From Dryas octopetala (Eukaryota; Streptophyta; Magnoliopsida; Rosales; Rosaceae): a stretch of 64,000 bases of DNA. Positions 21,410-32,937 of this stretch are shown here, piece after piece. The translations under genes and the position numbers were made by a program. The stretch lies in NCBI GenBank assembly GCA_963921425.1, contig OY992832.1:16590835-16654834 (forward strand). Reading direction: 5' to 3'. Position 1 is the stretch's first letter; every line of letters begins with the position of its first letter. The notes below the pieces were generated by a model. It saw only the letters and a list, made by a program, of their open reading frames with translations, was not told the DNA's origin and ran no database searches.

Positions 21410-23077
21410 ATGAATCAACAAAATCAAGGAACGAGCTCTTTATCTTCGCCAGACCCCCCTATGAAGCGGAAACGTGGACGCCCACGTAAGGATGAGAGTT
21501 TGGTACATGGAGAGAGCATGACTGCAATGCCTGGATCTGACGGTTTGAAGAAAAACAAACCGAGTGTGGGTACAACTGATGACGTTGAGGATGAAATGGT
21601 GGGTCAAATGGTTTCTGGTGTCATTGAAGGTTCATTTGATGCTGGCTATCTTCTCAATGTTAAGGTAGCAGACACTAACACTCAGCTGAGGGGTGTTGTA
21701 TTTATGCCGGGAAGGTACACCCCAGTTACTGCAGCAAATGACATTGCTCCTCATGTTAAGATGTGCAAAAGAAAAGAGCTTCCCATACCTGCACGCCCAA
21801 GTGAACAAAGTAATAGGCAACCTATTGAAGTGAAAAACCAAACACCTACAGTTCCAAACCAAACGCCTGCAGTTCCAAACCAGACACCTACAGTTCTAAA
21901 CCAGACACCTACAGTTCCAAACCAGACACCAACAGTTCCAAACCAGACACCTACAGTTCCAAACCAAACACCTCTAGTTTCAAACCAAACACCTCTAGTT
22001 TCAAACCAAACACCTATAGTTCCAAACCAAACACCTCCAGTTTCAAACCAAACACCTGCAGTTCCAGACCAAACTCAAGCCTCTACCATTCAGTCTGAAA
22101 TCCCAGAATCACTTCAAAACCAATCTTCCTCTGTTATGATTCCTCTGGTTGATAATTTTCCAAAGAATGATCCAGTCCCTTCCTTGGGAGGAAAAGTCAT
22201 GCCACAGCAATTTTTGGAGCCTATACCTGATAGCCAGTCTGCCCCTGTAATGGCACAGTCAGAGCATGATAAAGTCGATGAACAGGATAAAGTGTTGGAT
22301 GAAGTTGAAGCAGCAACAATAATGAAAGGACCAAATGATGTAGAGGCCAATAAAGTATCCAAAGGAGAAACAGCACCTGAATCAATTGCTGACATACCAG
22401 GCATTGAAACCATATCTAACGATCCTCAAATCCAACCTCAGGCTGTGGGTTCTGAAGAGAGTGCATTAGTTCATGATGAAGTAAAGAGCTTGAACCTTGA
22501 ACTCAACAAAACTCCTGTATTTGCTGAACCTGCACCAACCTCTGTCATACCAGGCGTTGAAACCATATGTAAGGATCCACAAATTCAAGCTCAGGCAGTG
22601 GATTCTGAAAAGAGTGCATTGGTTCATGATGCAGTAAAGAGCCTGAATCTTGAACTCAACCAAGCTCCTGAATTTGCTGAACCTGCAGCAACTTCTGTCA
22701 TACCAGGCGTTGAAATCGTATGTAAGGATCCTCAAATTCAACCTCAGGATGTGGGTTCTGAAAAGAGTGCATTGTTTCCTGATGTAGTAACAAGCCTGAA
22801 TCTTGAACTCAACCAAACTCCTGTATTTGCTGAACCTGCATGTGTGTCTTCTGATCCAATCAATGAATCAGCCGACAATTTGATGGAAGAACAGGTTTAC
22901 TCTGCACCAAAGCCCAGTCAGATGTTTGGGGGAGAGATATTTCCATCTGAATCCAAGCTTGCATCTGAAGGATCTATTCCACCAGGAATGGTTGAACCTC
23001 ACATCTCTTGTTCTTCTGGTGTTATTAGCAATGAGGACTGTGATATGGAAGATGCCATTCCACCTACACAATCTTAG
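21410..23077 (+). CDS. MNM1: AT-hook protein, METABOLIC NETWORK MODULATOR 1-like
   Basis: One coding exon of 555 residues. An AT-hook (KRKRGRPRKDE, core at 22-27) that should bind the minor groove of AT-rich DNA is followed by a conserved block at about 65-130 (MVSGVIEGSFDAGYLL, then LRGVVFMPGRYTP and DIAPHVKMCKR) typical of a small plant-specific family. I believe this includes Arabidopsis At5g54930/MNM1; that is memory, not a search. The rest is low-complexity: eleven heptads of NQTPxV(P/S/L) at 143-219 and three tandem 51-residue repeats at 329-481 (IPGVETI...SLNLELNQTP...FAEPA). The start is the first ATG after two good acceptor sites and just precedes the AT-hook. The protein is probably nuclear. 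Family assignment is fairly firm; the function of the repeats is unknown. Confidence 0.8.
   Translation: MNQQNQGTSSLSSPDPPMKRKRGRPRKDESLVHGESMTAMPGSDGLKKNKPSVGTTDDVEDEMVGQMVSGVIEGSFDAGYLLNVKVADTNTQLRGVVFMPGRYTPVTAANDIAPHVKMCKRKELPIPARPSEQSNRQPIEVKNQTPTVPNQTPAVPNQTPTVLNQTPTVPNQTPTVPNQTPTVPNQTPLVSNQTPLVSNQTPIVPNQTPPVSNQTPAVPDQTQASTIQSEIPESLQNQSSSVMIPLVDNFPKNDPVPSLGGKVMPQQFLEPIPDSQSAPVMAQSEHDKVDEQDKVLDEVEAATIMKGPNDVEANKVSKGETAPESIADIPGIETISNDPQIQPQAVGSEESALVHDEVKSLNLELNKTPVFAEPAPTSVIPGVETICKDPQIQAQAVDSEKSALVHDAVKSLNLELNQAPEFAEPAATSVIPGVEIVCKDPQIQPQDVGSEKSALFPDVVTSLNLELNQTPVFAEPACVSSDPINESADNLMEEQVYSAPKPSQMFGGEIFPSESKLASEGSIPPGMVEPHISCSSGVISNEDCDMEDAIPPTQS
21836..22066 (+). repeat. 21-bp coding minisatellite (11 heptads)
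   Basis: Eleven direct copies of a 21-bp unit encode NQTPxV(P/S/L), followed by one degenerate copy (DQTQAST). Variation is mainly in the fifth and seventh codons of each heptad. It sits in the linker of the AT-hook protein. Confidence 0.95.
22394..22852 (+). repeat. Three exact-period 153-bp coding repeats
   Basis: Copies start at 22394, 22547 and 22700, exactly 153 bp apart, each encoding 51 residues beginning IPG and ending FAEPA plus a few residues. Period and reading frame are fully conserved. Confidence 0.95.
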
Positions 23078-23997
23078 ATTTATGCCATGGCATTAAACAA
23101 TCTGGTTGGGTCTGAGTTTTGTTTGTGAAGCAAAAAGCAGGAGAGATAGACAGATGATGCATGCAGAATCAAGGCTTTAGGAATAAACAGGTAAAGCTAG
23201 TTGCTGATGGCCTCAATTCGTAGGAGTATGAGAAAGACACAGTTATAGTGTCATAGTTTATTTTCTATTGACAGCTCAGGATGGTTTTTAATATCAGTTT
23301 TTGCATTTCAACTTTGGTTTCAATTTATACCTTTTGGATGATGTTGGTACTTGTTCAGTTGTTTGATGGTTATCTCTCCACCATCTTTGGAGGGCTTTCT
23401 TGCAGACAATTAAGAAGTTTCTTCACCTTTTTGTTTCTCTTTCCTAAATCTTGTTTGCTTTCCGCCGTGTTAAAAAGTATCAAATGCAGGGTGACTATTG
23501 GAGTTTGAGGAATGATGCACATTATATAGGCAGTACAACTGAAAAGAGAATGCATACAGATAACTTTGTTGGGAATTTGGAACCTGCGTTCGTTTCATAC
23601 AGGATAAGTTAGAAATTGGATGATCATGGATAATAAATTCTGACAATATGATTTCCATATTTCAGCAGGCAACCCCATCCTCCATCATACGTATTGCCAA
23701 CTACCTAGACATTTTGCCTTTGTTACAGCTGAATTTTTGGATGGATTTTGGCTGCGTTTATATAAAATTGCAACTTACATTAAAGGTGACATTGATTTAA
23801 AAGTAATTTGATCAATAAGGACTTGTTAAAAAAATGGGATTTTTGTGATATAATGACTCCTTGGGGGGAAAATATTGGAAGCTGTTTATATGGACCATGG
23901 AGTGAGCTCAAAATCAATTTTTCTGAGTTAGTAAAATGTCACTCTCATGTATCAATCTGAGTTGATACTGAATCAGTTTGTTACGTTTTCAGTAGTG
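23078..23997. other. 3' region of the AT-hook gene
   Basis: Probable 3' untranslated region and downstream intergenic DNA. Short frames at 23281-23658 on both strands are not supported. Confidence 0.5.
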
Positions 23998-24160
23998 CTA
24001 GGGATTCCAATTTTTTTTTTTTTTAACTTATATAGTATTTATACATTGGACACTAAAAAATAAAAAATAAAATCTAAAAAAAATATATATATTATGTCCA
24101 ATAAAGTAATGATACATAAAGTATAAAAGAAAAATTAGAAAAATAAGTTGAAATCCCTAG
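23998..24160. mobile_element. Small MITE / hairpin (163 bp)
   Basis: The left end CTAGGGATTCCAA followed by a T-run and aacttatatag mirrors the right end, whose reverse complement begins CTAGGGATTTCAACTTATTTT. Arms are about 75 bp with a short AT centre. The target duplication is unclear, so the superfamily is left open. Confidence 0.65.
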
Positions 24161-25171
24161 TATTATTATTACGTTTTATAGCTTAGATGACCAATATTGC
24201 AAATAGTGCATAAGTTAAAAGGATGTCTTGAATTACAAAGGTATGCACTCAGATGAAACAAATCTTTCGTTCTTTTATTTTTGGCACACAATCTTTCTTA
24301 TTTGCTTGAGAGGACACTAATTCAAAATGATAACAAGACCTGACCTAACCTAACCTAAAAACACCCTTTCCATAATGGTCCTGAGTTTGCCAATTTCAAT
24401 GGACATATCATATTTGCCTAGGATAGAGAGATTGGAACTCAAGACATTTTATAATAGAGGGAAGAGAAATATCTCTAGACTAATTGGACATTCAAATCTT
24501 TGGCTGGTGCTCCCCCTCTAGAATATTAAACTATAAAGTAAATTACAATTTACACTCTTAAGATTTGGAGTGTTTAACAACTAACAACTAACACCTTATC
24601 ATTTTAATTTTTTAATTTAATACATAACATTTTAATTTACTTACAATTTACTACTGACTTTCTAATTATATGTTAATTAATAACATTAATTTTTGCTGAC
24701 TGTAAGGCCAAATGACGTGCTACTCACCAGCACGGTTGAACTATAATTGAGTCATTATGTTGAACTTTATTTAACTTGCCACCACTCCCCAGCACGGTTG
24801 CCACACCATCTCTACCGTCCAGTGCTTCTCTTTACCCACAATCTCAATGGTCCCCAACACTCGCCCACCGCCATTGAAATTGAAACTTTCACCACAGTTA
24901 CCACCTCCTCAAGTAGATGGGTATTCTTCGTATTTGAGGTCATTATGTCTTGGTCATGCGAAAGATTAAACAACAAAAGCCAAATTTCGACCAAAAAACG
25001 AACAAAAGCCTAAGCATATACATGAATCACCTCTTTTCATTTAATATTTATGAAGCCCAATCTTATAGAACAATGAAGCTGACACACAGATTACAGCTAG
25101 TAGGTTCTTTTAACATTTACGGAAGACAGGGAACAAAGAATCAAACTAACAGGAGAAAGACAAGTTGGCCA

Positions 25172-25208
<37 letters not shown>

Positions 25209-25230
25209 GACAAGAATAATCACTTTGTCT
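24161..25230. other. Intergenic; GC-richer patch at about 24770-24915
   Basis: No recognised gene. The patch has a proline-rich open frame on the plus strand but no recognisable domain. A poly-A run of about 29 bases lies at 25173-25201, just beyond the MED21 stop codon. Confidence 0.5.
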
Positions 25231-25587
25231 TTAATCTGGTTTCTTCAAGTTCAAGCAATTATCTGCTGCTTGGCTGAACAATTCGTGGACCTGCTTTAAT
25301 TCTTTCTCTGACACCACAATATGATCGAAATTGTTAGTTATCACAGTAGCAACTAAATTTATATCTCATAAGTCATGACAAAATTGAAAAAGATAAACAA
25401 ATTGGCACAAGCAGCATGAACCATAAAAAATAGCTCATGACAAATTTGTATATGAAGTACAAGGAGTTCTAAAAAGCAGAATTACAATAAAATTAGCAAG
25501 ATGGAAGGGAAGGATACACCTGCAGCTTCCAGTTGCCTCTGAAGTTCTTGGCCAACGGCGTCATTTTCAGCCTAAATAATTTCACCA

Positions 25588-25625
<38 letters not shown>

Positions 25626-26694
25626 TCTAGTCAAATGAAAGAATATGAAAATACAGGTCTTGGATGGAGAACGTGAGTGAACTCCCCCATACCTGCAGTT
25701 CTGCAATCTTTTTCAGCTGCGCTTCTTCACCTCCTTCGTCTAATGGAAGTGCTGCAACTAATGCATCAAACTATGCAAGAATCAGGCGGTGGTATGTTAG
25801 TTGAACCACTCAAGAAGGGGATGAATGATGAATTAGATATTATTCACGTTATCAAAGCATAATGACAGAAACATGAGGGAAAGAAAATACTGACGAGAAG
25901 GATTATACTGATAAAAGGACCCAGTATATATGCCAAAGGTTCCTATTTTAACAATTTGACCACATACAAACATAAAATATTACACTATGCCAATACCACT
26001 CAAGTATCTTTGTGAGCATACACCCTCTCAGTATTTGTACGAAATTTATAAGCCAACTCCAGGACTACTGTTAATTATTTGCTATTCTGCAAATTCTACT
26101 CATTGTTATACCCAGGAATATGCCTTTTACTGTACACCCAAACCATAACATTGTCAAAGTGAACATTAAAGTCCAAAACTATACACACAACTTTTAATTG
26201 GCATTAAAACCAATGCACATAAAACTTAAATCAGCATTAATGATTGAGATAGAACTCCAAGACAATATTTCTCGTCTGATGAATTCTCCGAAAACTCAAA
26301 TTTTGTGGAACCATAAAATATGGATCTTGGATGATAAAAGCACAGTTCATTCAGGAAACATTACATGCAAGATCCATCCATTTAGAAGATGGTACCTCAA
26401 ACCCCCTTAAGTAACAACATTTTGATTAATTGGCACAATTCAATGAATTCATGATAATAGATTATCAAACACAGCAACATGTTGTACCTGCTTAGCAGCC
26501 TTAACCAGAGCTGCACTCATGAGCTTGGGTTGTTCAGCGAAATTTGCTGCATCCTCTGTAGGGTTAGCAGGTGGTTCTGGGTAATTTGGAGAAAGTCGGA
26601 CTGGAGGAGAATCCCTTTGTATCGTTCCAAAGGTATTGAAGGCAAGAGCAGCAACTGTATTGACTTGTTCCTGTAATTGGGAGATTATGTCCAT
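25231..26694 (-). CDS. MED21: Mediator of RNA polymerase II transcription subunit 21
   Basis: Four coding exons on the minus strand, 26694-26488, 25770-25693, 25571-25520 and 25307-25231, give 137 residues (Arabidopsis 139). The N-terminus MDIISQLQEQVNTVAALAFN and the QRDSPPVRLSPNYPEPP stretch are hallmarks of the family. The C-terminal half (FDALVAALPLDEGG, then LKKIAELQ, QELQRQLEAA and AADNCLNLKKP) is the helix that pairs with MED7 in the Mediator middle module. All junctions are GT-AG and the frame is continuous, with a split codon only between exons 3 and 4. A leader intron is likely (acceptor before 26708, donor at about 27689). A (GA)14 repeat lies inside the third intron from the 3' end. 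MED21 is an essential nuclear coactivator subunit. Confidence 0.96.
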
Positions 26695-27742
26695 CGTGCA
26701 AGCTTGCCCTGCAAGGAAATTTTTTTAAGGAAGCTAAAAAGGTAATTGAGCTTTAATACTGCATAAAAACTCAAGATAAATAAATACAAATATCCTTAAC
26801 GTGGCTGAATGATTACACTCAGAGACATAAGGGGGCATTTGGTATTCTATTCAAAAACTGATTTTCAAAATTTTCTTCCTTTTCATCTATAAATATCATA
26901 TATGAAAACAAAAATCAATCCCCAGAAAGGATACCAAATGTACCTAGTTTCTCGTTATTAATTACGAAGTTATCAGTTACTCCTTGATAAAAATGAAATC
27001 TCAAAGAGATCACCTCAAAAGCAGCGTCATCCTCAATTTAAATTTTAAACAAACATTTTAAGGGAGTATACAGAAATTGTCAAAATAGTTACAATGGAAC
27101 TTAATGGACATATAAGCTGATAAAAACTGATAAACAAGTGAACCCTTTTCTTGTGGGCACAATGAAAGAAAGAAGCCACCACTAAATTTAGATGCACCTA
27201 GCTAAGCAATATTCCAAACACAGTGCAAATGGGTTTCTCCTATCCATCTTTAACAACACAAAAGCATAAAACAATGCTCATATGACAGCTTCCCACCACA
27301 ATTTGGAAATTATTATTAATATTATATTTCTTTAAGCAAAAAAAAGAATCTAGACAATGCACTTAGTTCCTAGTTCCTACAATGTAATCTGACAGTCAAC
27401 AAAAGGCAATGAAACTACAGAGAAAACAATAAAAAAACCAAACGAAGGCAAATTCTAGAAAGAAAGGCAGGAAAGAAGAAAATTAGAGTGACAAAAAGAT
27501 CAACAAGATACGATATTGCAAAAAAATAAATGTTTGTTTGTCCAGCGGGAAAAAGGGAAGCTAATTGAAACTCCAATGAACAGAGACTAGAGAGCTAAAG
27601 CGAGCTTTCTAAAATCTTAAGAGCACAAAACATTATCAACTGAATAGAATGCCATATGCTCTGCACTTTAGTATAAGAGAAGAATTCACCTCGCTATTCA
27701 GACTCTCAGCCGTTGAAAGAGGTTAGCGTCGCAGCAACGAAT

Positions 27743-27750
27743 GCGCGCGC

Positions 27751-27806
<56 letters not shown>
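27743..27806. repeat. Compound (GC)(GT)(GA) microsatellite at the MED21 5' end
   Basis: gcgcgcgc is followed by about six GT and then about 22 GA dinucleotides. It lies about 50 bp beyond the probable leader-exon donor of MED21, so in or next to its first exon/promoter on the minus strand. Confidence 0.9.
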
Positions 27807-27808
<2 letters not shown>

Positions 27809-28015
27809 GGTTTCTCAGAGCTGATTTGATTGTTACGGTAGAAGCCTACACGCCTTCGGGAATTTTCTAGGCCTTGTGGGCCTTGAATGGACTTTTCAAG
27901 CCCAAAAAATAAAAAGTGTAGGTTCAAGAACTTCAACGAGGGACTCCCTTCTCACTCAAGTCTCAAGATTCAGAAACCATTGACATTGACTATGGACTAA
28001 AAAAATTTGTATCTG

Positions 28016-28284
28016 ACCGTAATATTACGATATTAAATGGGGCGATGATAAATGTGACCATAATATTATTCAATGCTAAATGGGGCCATGATGATAAATG
28101 TGACCATAATATTATTCAATGCTAAATGGGGCCATGATGATAAATGTGACCATAATATTATTCAATGCTAAATGGGGCCATGATGATAAATGTGACCATA
28201 ATATTATTCAATGCTAAATGGGGCCATGATGAATGTGACCGTAATATTATACAATGTACAATAAATGTGACCGTAACATTATGC
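28016..28284. repeat. 46-bp minisatellite, five units
   Basis: Units are marked by aaatgggg with the G-run at 28039, 28082, 28128, 28174 and 28220 (spacing 43, 46, 46, 46). The central units are identical by eye, so the expansion is recent. Degenerate partial units follow to about 28284. The array lies between MED21 and RBP45. Confidence 0.93.
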
Positions 28285-28855
28285 ATCCTTTAATTGCACT
28301 GCTATACAGCTGACATAGAAAAATTTCCCATGAGAAGATTGTTTTTTATTTTAAATTAAATCGTCATAATTTATGCCCATTAGATAATCAAATTACCAAT
28401 CAGATTTTAACATTTTAACATAATTTTCACCAAACAATAATTTTGCACTAAAAAGTATCCCCAACCTTTTACTTTACTCACCTCATTTGTTTTCTTTCTT
28501 TCTAGCTTTATAGAAATCTTCTAGACCCGGGATTGGGGCCTGGGGTGTCATGTCTGACCACTACAGATTACATACAGCATGAAATTGTTGCATTACCATA
28601 ACCCCCCTAAAGAAGATTGTTGTAAATTTAAGGCCAGGGTTCATGAAAACAGTACTTGCAAAACTTCAAAAGAAGAAATATTCGAGAAGGCTTACATGAA
28701 TAAGTAACATATAATCCATATAATCTCCACGATACAAAATTACATCCCAAAAAGTACTTCTCAAAAAACATAGAAAGATATTCAGCCTCAACCAGTATCA
28801 TAGTATTATCATCAGCCGCTATATCCCACAACACTCAGAAAAAGCTCAACAACAC
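28285..28855. other. Intergenic and RBP45 3' untranslated region
   Basis: AT-rich. The last ~230 bp before 28856 are probably the RBP45 3' UTR on the minus strand. No other gene seen. Confidence 0.5.
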
Positions 28856-31800
28856 TCAGCTATATCCCACTTGTTGCTGCTGCTGCACCTGCTGCGCCTG
28901 CTGGTAATTCCCATATCCGGCAGGATATGCTCCATAGTACATGCTAGGGTCTTGAGAAACTTGGGTGTACCCATAACCATCGGGGGTAGGTGCATATCCA
29001 TAGTAGCCACCATTCCACTGACTTGGATCTGCTGCTGCCTGAGGCTGAAAAAAACCACCAGAGAAATTATCAGTCAGGTTCAGGGATATCTGCAAATACC
29101 CAAGATGTTATGTTAAAGCAAAGCACCTGCTTGTTTGAAGGACTGCGGCCCCATGAAAGTCGGATATTTTGTCCACCCAGCTGAGATCCATTTAACATTC
29201 GCAAAGCTTCTTCAGCACAGCTTCTGATGGTAAACATAAAACAGAACAGTTAGATTCTGTGATATTCTATCCCAAAGCATTTTGAAGAAGAGGACTAGCA
29301 GATCTGCCTACCTATCTGCAAACTGAACAAACCCACATCGTTTGCCTGCCGGTATCTTCACATGTACCAGCTCACCATACTGGCAAAAAACTTGTCTCAA
29401 ATGGTCATCAGTAACATTAGCATCCAGGTTCCCTACAAATATCTGAAGAAAAAATCATCAGTCACAGACATGTTGCTAAAATGGTAATTTCCATATTGGG
29501 AAAAATGCATAAAGTACCCACAGTTGTATTATTCGGATCACTCTCATTCTTTGCACCTGGAGAATACGAAGCTGCATGTGAAAAAATCAAATTTAATACC
29601 AGCTGAAGTATAACAGTTTATATCCCCTGATTCTATCAATTCACAAAATGAATTCAAGAGGAAATAAGCTGACAAATTTGCAAGTTCCCATCAAACAAAA
29701 ACAATAATATATTGAATAAAATACAATTAAGATCATCTTTCCCAACACAACATCCTATAAATCCATACCAGAACTACTTAGTATAATGCATAAAGTACAT
29801 GAATATACAAGAAAAGATAGATCACTACATTAATACAACTTAATCATTCTTTCACGGGGTGCTCACTGTATTGCTTAAGAGTGGCATTGTCGAACAAGTC
29901 AATCAGAAGACACATTCTAACGACAACTCAAAGACTAAGCCTCAGGACTAGTATCATGTAACCACCTCGTACCAATGTTTAAGCGACCCAACATACATCA
30001 TGCACATACATGTTCACTAAAAACAACAAGCAGGAGTACACGTGTGGTAAAAAATAACAAGCAGGACAAGGCTTTCAGTGCCAGCAGCCTCCCATCACTA
30101 AACAATCACAATCTGCATGTTCTCTAACCAAAAGATAGTGTGAAACTGCACATGCCTATCCAACCAGGTGAGTGATGTATGATTAGCTAATGAAACCAAT
30201 AGATAAAGAGAGAAGGTTATTCATCTGAATATGAGTTTCCATCAGTATGGCTGATTCTTACACAAACGAAAACCATCACTTAACAATGAGATATTACTGA
30301 CAGAAATATCTGGTCACAAATTTTATTCTGCATTCATACCAAAACCAATAAAAATAAGGACCAAACTCAGCATATAAGCAAAATAATGGTAAAACCTATG
30401 ATTAACCGGATTAAGTACCAGTATGGTTAAGAGACCAAACAAAAAACATCACTTAACAAAGAATCAACCAACCCAGATTAAGTACCAGTATGATAACCCA
30501 GTCAGACGGACATCTGATACAGTACAGTTTAGAAAATTATGGTAAACCTAGCCAAATATGGTAAACCTAGCCAAATAACATGACAAAGAATAAATTAGAA
30601 GGCAATATCGAATGGCCGCCAGCCTGCTAGATGCAGTTCCTGGAATTTCCAATGAGTTGCAACAAGCACTCCTTACAGAATCCCTTTTCATGGGATAAAT
30701 ACTACACAGCTTAATCAAAATTAAGCTATATGGGACCACAAAGGGAACATCAAATTCAACTAAAATGTAAATGGAACAAGGAAACGAAGCATAAGGAATT
30801 AACGATTTATATGTTTGGACACGTTACTAGAAAAAAACAGAAGAGAACTTTTCTAAAAGGAAACTGGTATCATGCTGGAGGAACACTAGAATAGTCACAA
30901 AATGTAACTTCATTGAAAGTTAACCAACTGAACGAGCTGGAAAAAAAAAATTAAATATTCAAAAATGCAGCATAATAAATGCCACATAAGAATAAAGGCC
31001 AATACATTAAATGGTAAACTGACCTAAGCGAGGCCACGCACTAAAGGGGAAACCATTTCGGCTGAAATCAGTAGCAGGCCCGTAGATGACAGAGCCTCTT
31101 GACGCCCTGCTTTGAGACAACAGGAGTTCTATAAGTTCTCAAAATTTTAATATAATTTACCTTGCCCAAATTTTTTAAAGAAATTATAGGAATTAAATGA
31201 CTTTGGAAAGTACTGCTCATCATCGAGAGTATAGCTGAAAGGAAGCAAACTTAGCCAACTGAAAAGTAACATTTGGCACACTGGAAATCATATAAGAACT
31301 GGAGCACACAACCTTACAATGGCATAATCAAGTAAGCAATGCACATTGGGAAAAGTAACAGAAGGAACACTAGTCTTAGAGACAGGACATCCAGTTAAAG
31401 TAATTATTCTCTTCTCCCAAAATGCAGCAAAAAGTTCACCGAAAACCACAACAAAATGGCCACACATACACAAAAACATGAAGAAAATACCTTTTGAATA
31501 TTGCTGACTGCCCCCAGCGTTTTTGTTTGCAGCTGGCCCAATTCGCATAGGCCTCGTTGAGCAGTGAACCCCATTCATCTCAGCCATGGCATGTAACTGT
31601 TCAGACTCATCTCCGAACTTAACAAACCCATATCCTTTGGTACGCCCTGTGAGCCTGTCAATAACAACCTTGGCACCCTTACATGATTTATAGCGTGCCC
31701 TAAATATCTCTTCAAGCATATGATCTGTCACATCGGCAGCCAAGTCTCCTACAAATATTGTGTAATCAGGCGTATCATCAGAGCGTTTCTCCCCTGCAGA

Positions 31801-32937
31801 GGCCCAGTTCAATCTGAAATTCTGGGCACCATTTGGCATAGGGGCACCATTGTATGTTTGAAGTACTCTTTCTGCAGCAGCACGACTATTAAATTCGATA
31901 AATCCATAACCTTCTGATTGACCAGTTTGCTTATTGCGGATGACTTTCACAGCAACAACCTGAAAGCACAATCACATAATTAGAAAACAAATCAATAAAC
32001 CCTGCACCTCTCCAATTATATATTTATGATGGTGGGGAACACATTTGTATACCCATAACCATCTAAATACAAAGAAATAAATTTTTAGAAATATGCAAGT
32101 GTAGCTTATAGAAACATGATAATTGATGAATATGAAACACTCTTAGAGCATTGACTATGAATTTTTGTTTCCTAAATAGTTGGACCACTGCCTTAATTTA
32201 GTTTCAAGTATTCAATACATAAATTTCATACTGTGAGTCAAAATCTAATATTAAAAAATATGATCTTTAATTGTATTTCCGTAACTCAATGTATTATTCT
32301 CAATTTTTCCCACTTTACCATTCCACTGGATTTCAAAATAACTGAAAGATAAGAATAATTAGTAGTGTTAAAATCATATATGATGCCTCAAGAGTTTTGT
32401 TAAGTTAAGCTATAAAATGCATAAGAATAAAATATAGAAAAAGAACAGTACCATGACCAACACAAAGAACAAACATCAATAATCCAACTCATAAAACATC
32501 ATAAAGAACCAGGAAAGTACATAAACAAGAAACAAAAGGAAAATAAAAGAACCTTTCGCGGGGTTAAAACCACAGATCTCAGAGATAAAAATTAGAGCTT
32601 TAACATTAAAGATAAATATAAATAAGAAAGGCCATGAATGAACCTCGCCGGTGTGAATGAAAATACTATAAAGATAGCTCTCCTCCATCCAGTACTGCAA
32701 GTCGCCGATCCAGAGCGTGCGGACCTCGTCGGCGCTGGTGGGCTGAGCCTGCTGGACGAACTGCGGCGGCGGTGGGGCCACCTGAGACTGCGGCGGGGCC
32801 CACATGGTGGGTTCCTGGGCTGTTGGCGGCGGAGGTTGTGGCATCATCATGTAGGGCTGAGTGGGCTGCTGACCATACTGCTGGGCCGACTGCTGGCCCA
32901 ATGCGGACGGAGCCACACCTGACCCAGGTTGCATCAT
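28856..32937 (-). CDS. RBP45: Polyadenylate-binding protein RBP45-type (three RRMs)
   Basis: Six coding exons on the minus strand: 32937-32644, 31959-31491, 29571-29522, 29442-29312, 29223-29127 and 29044-28856, giving 409 residues (RBP45 proteins are about 390-430). A Gln/Pro-rich N-terminus (MMQPGSG) precedes RRM1 (TLWIGDLQYW; RNP1 GYGFIEFN), RRM2 (YTIFVGDLAADV; RNP1 KGYGFVKF) and RRM3 (TTIFVGNLDANV; RNP1 KRCGFVQF), then a Gly/Tyr/Gln tail. These are nuclear U-rich and poly(A)-binding hnRNP-like proteins. The start is the first Met of MMQPG; the longer upstream frame runs through a GA-rich leader and is rejected. The third intron boundary uses ACT|GTGGGT, the only donor keeping NNTT|IFVG in frame. 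A possible cassette exon lies in the 1.9 kb intron. Confidence 0.94.

Noticed and set aside
26198-26410. 70-codon frame within MED21
   Set aside because: It lies in the first coding intron of MED21 on the opposite strand with no domain.
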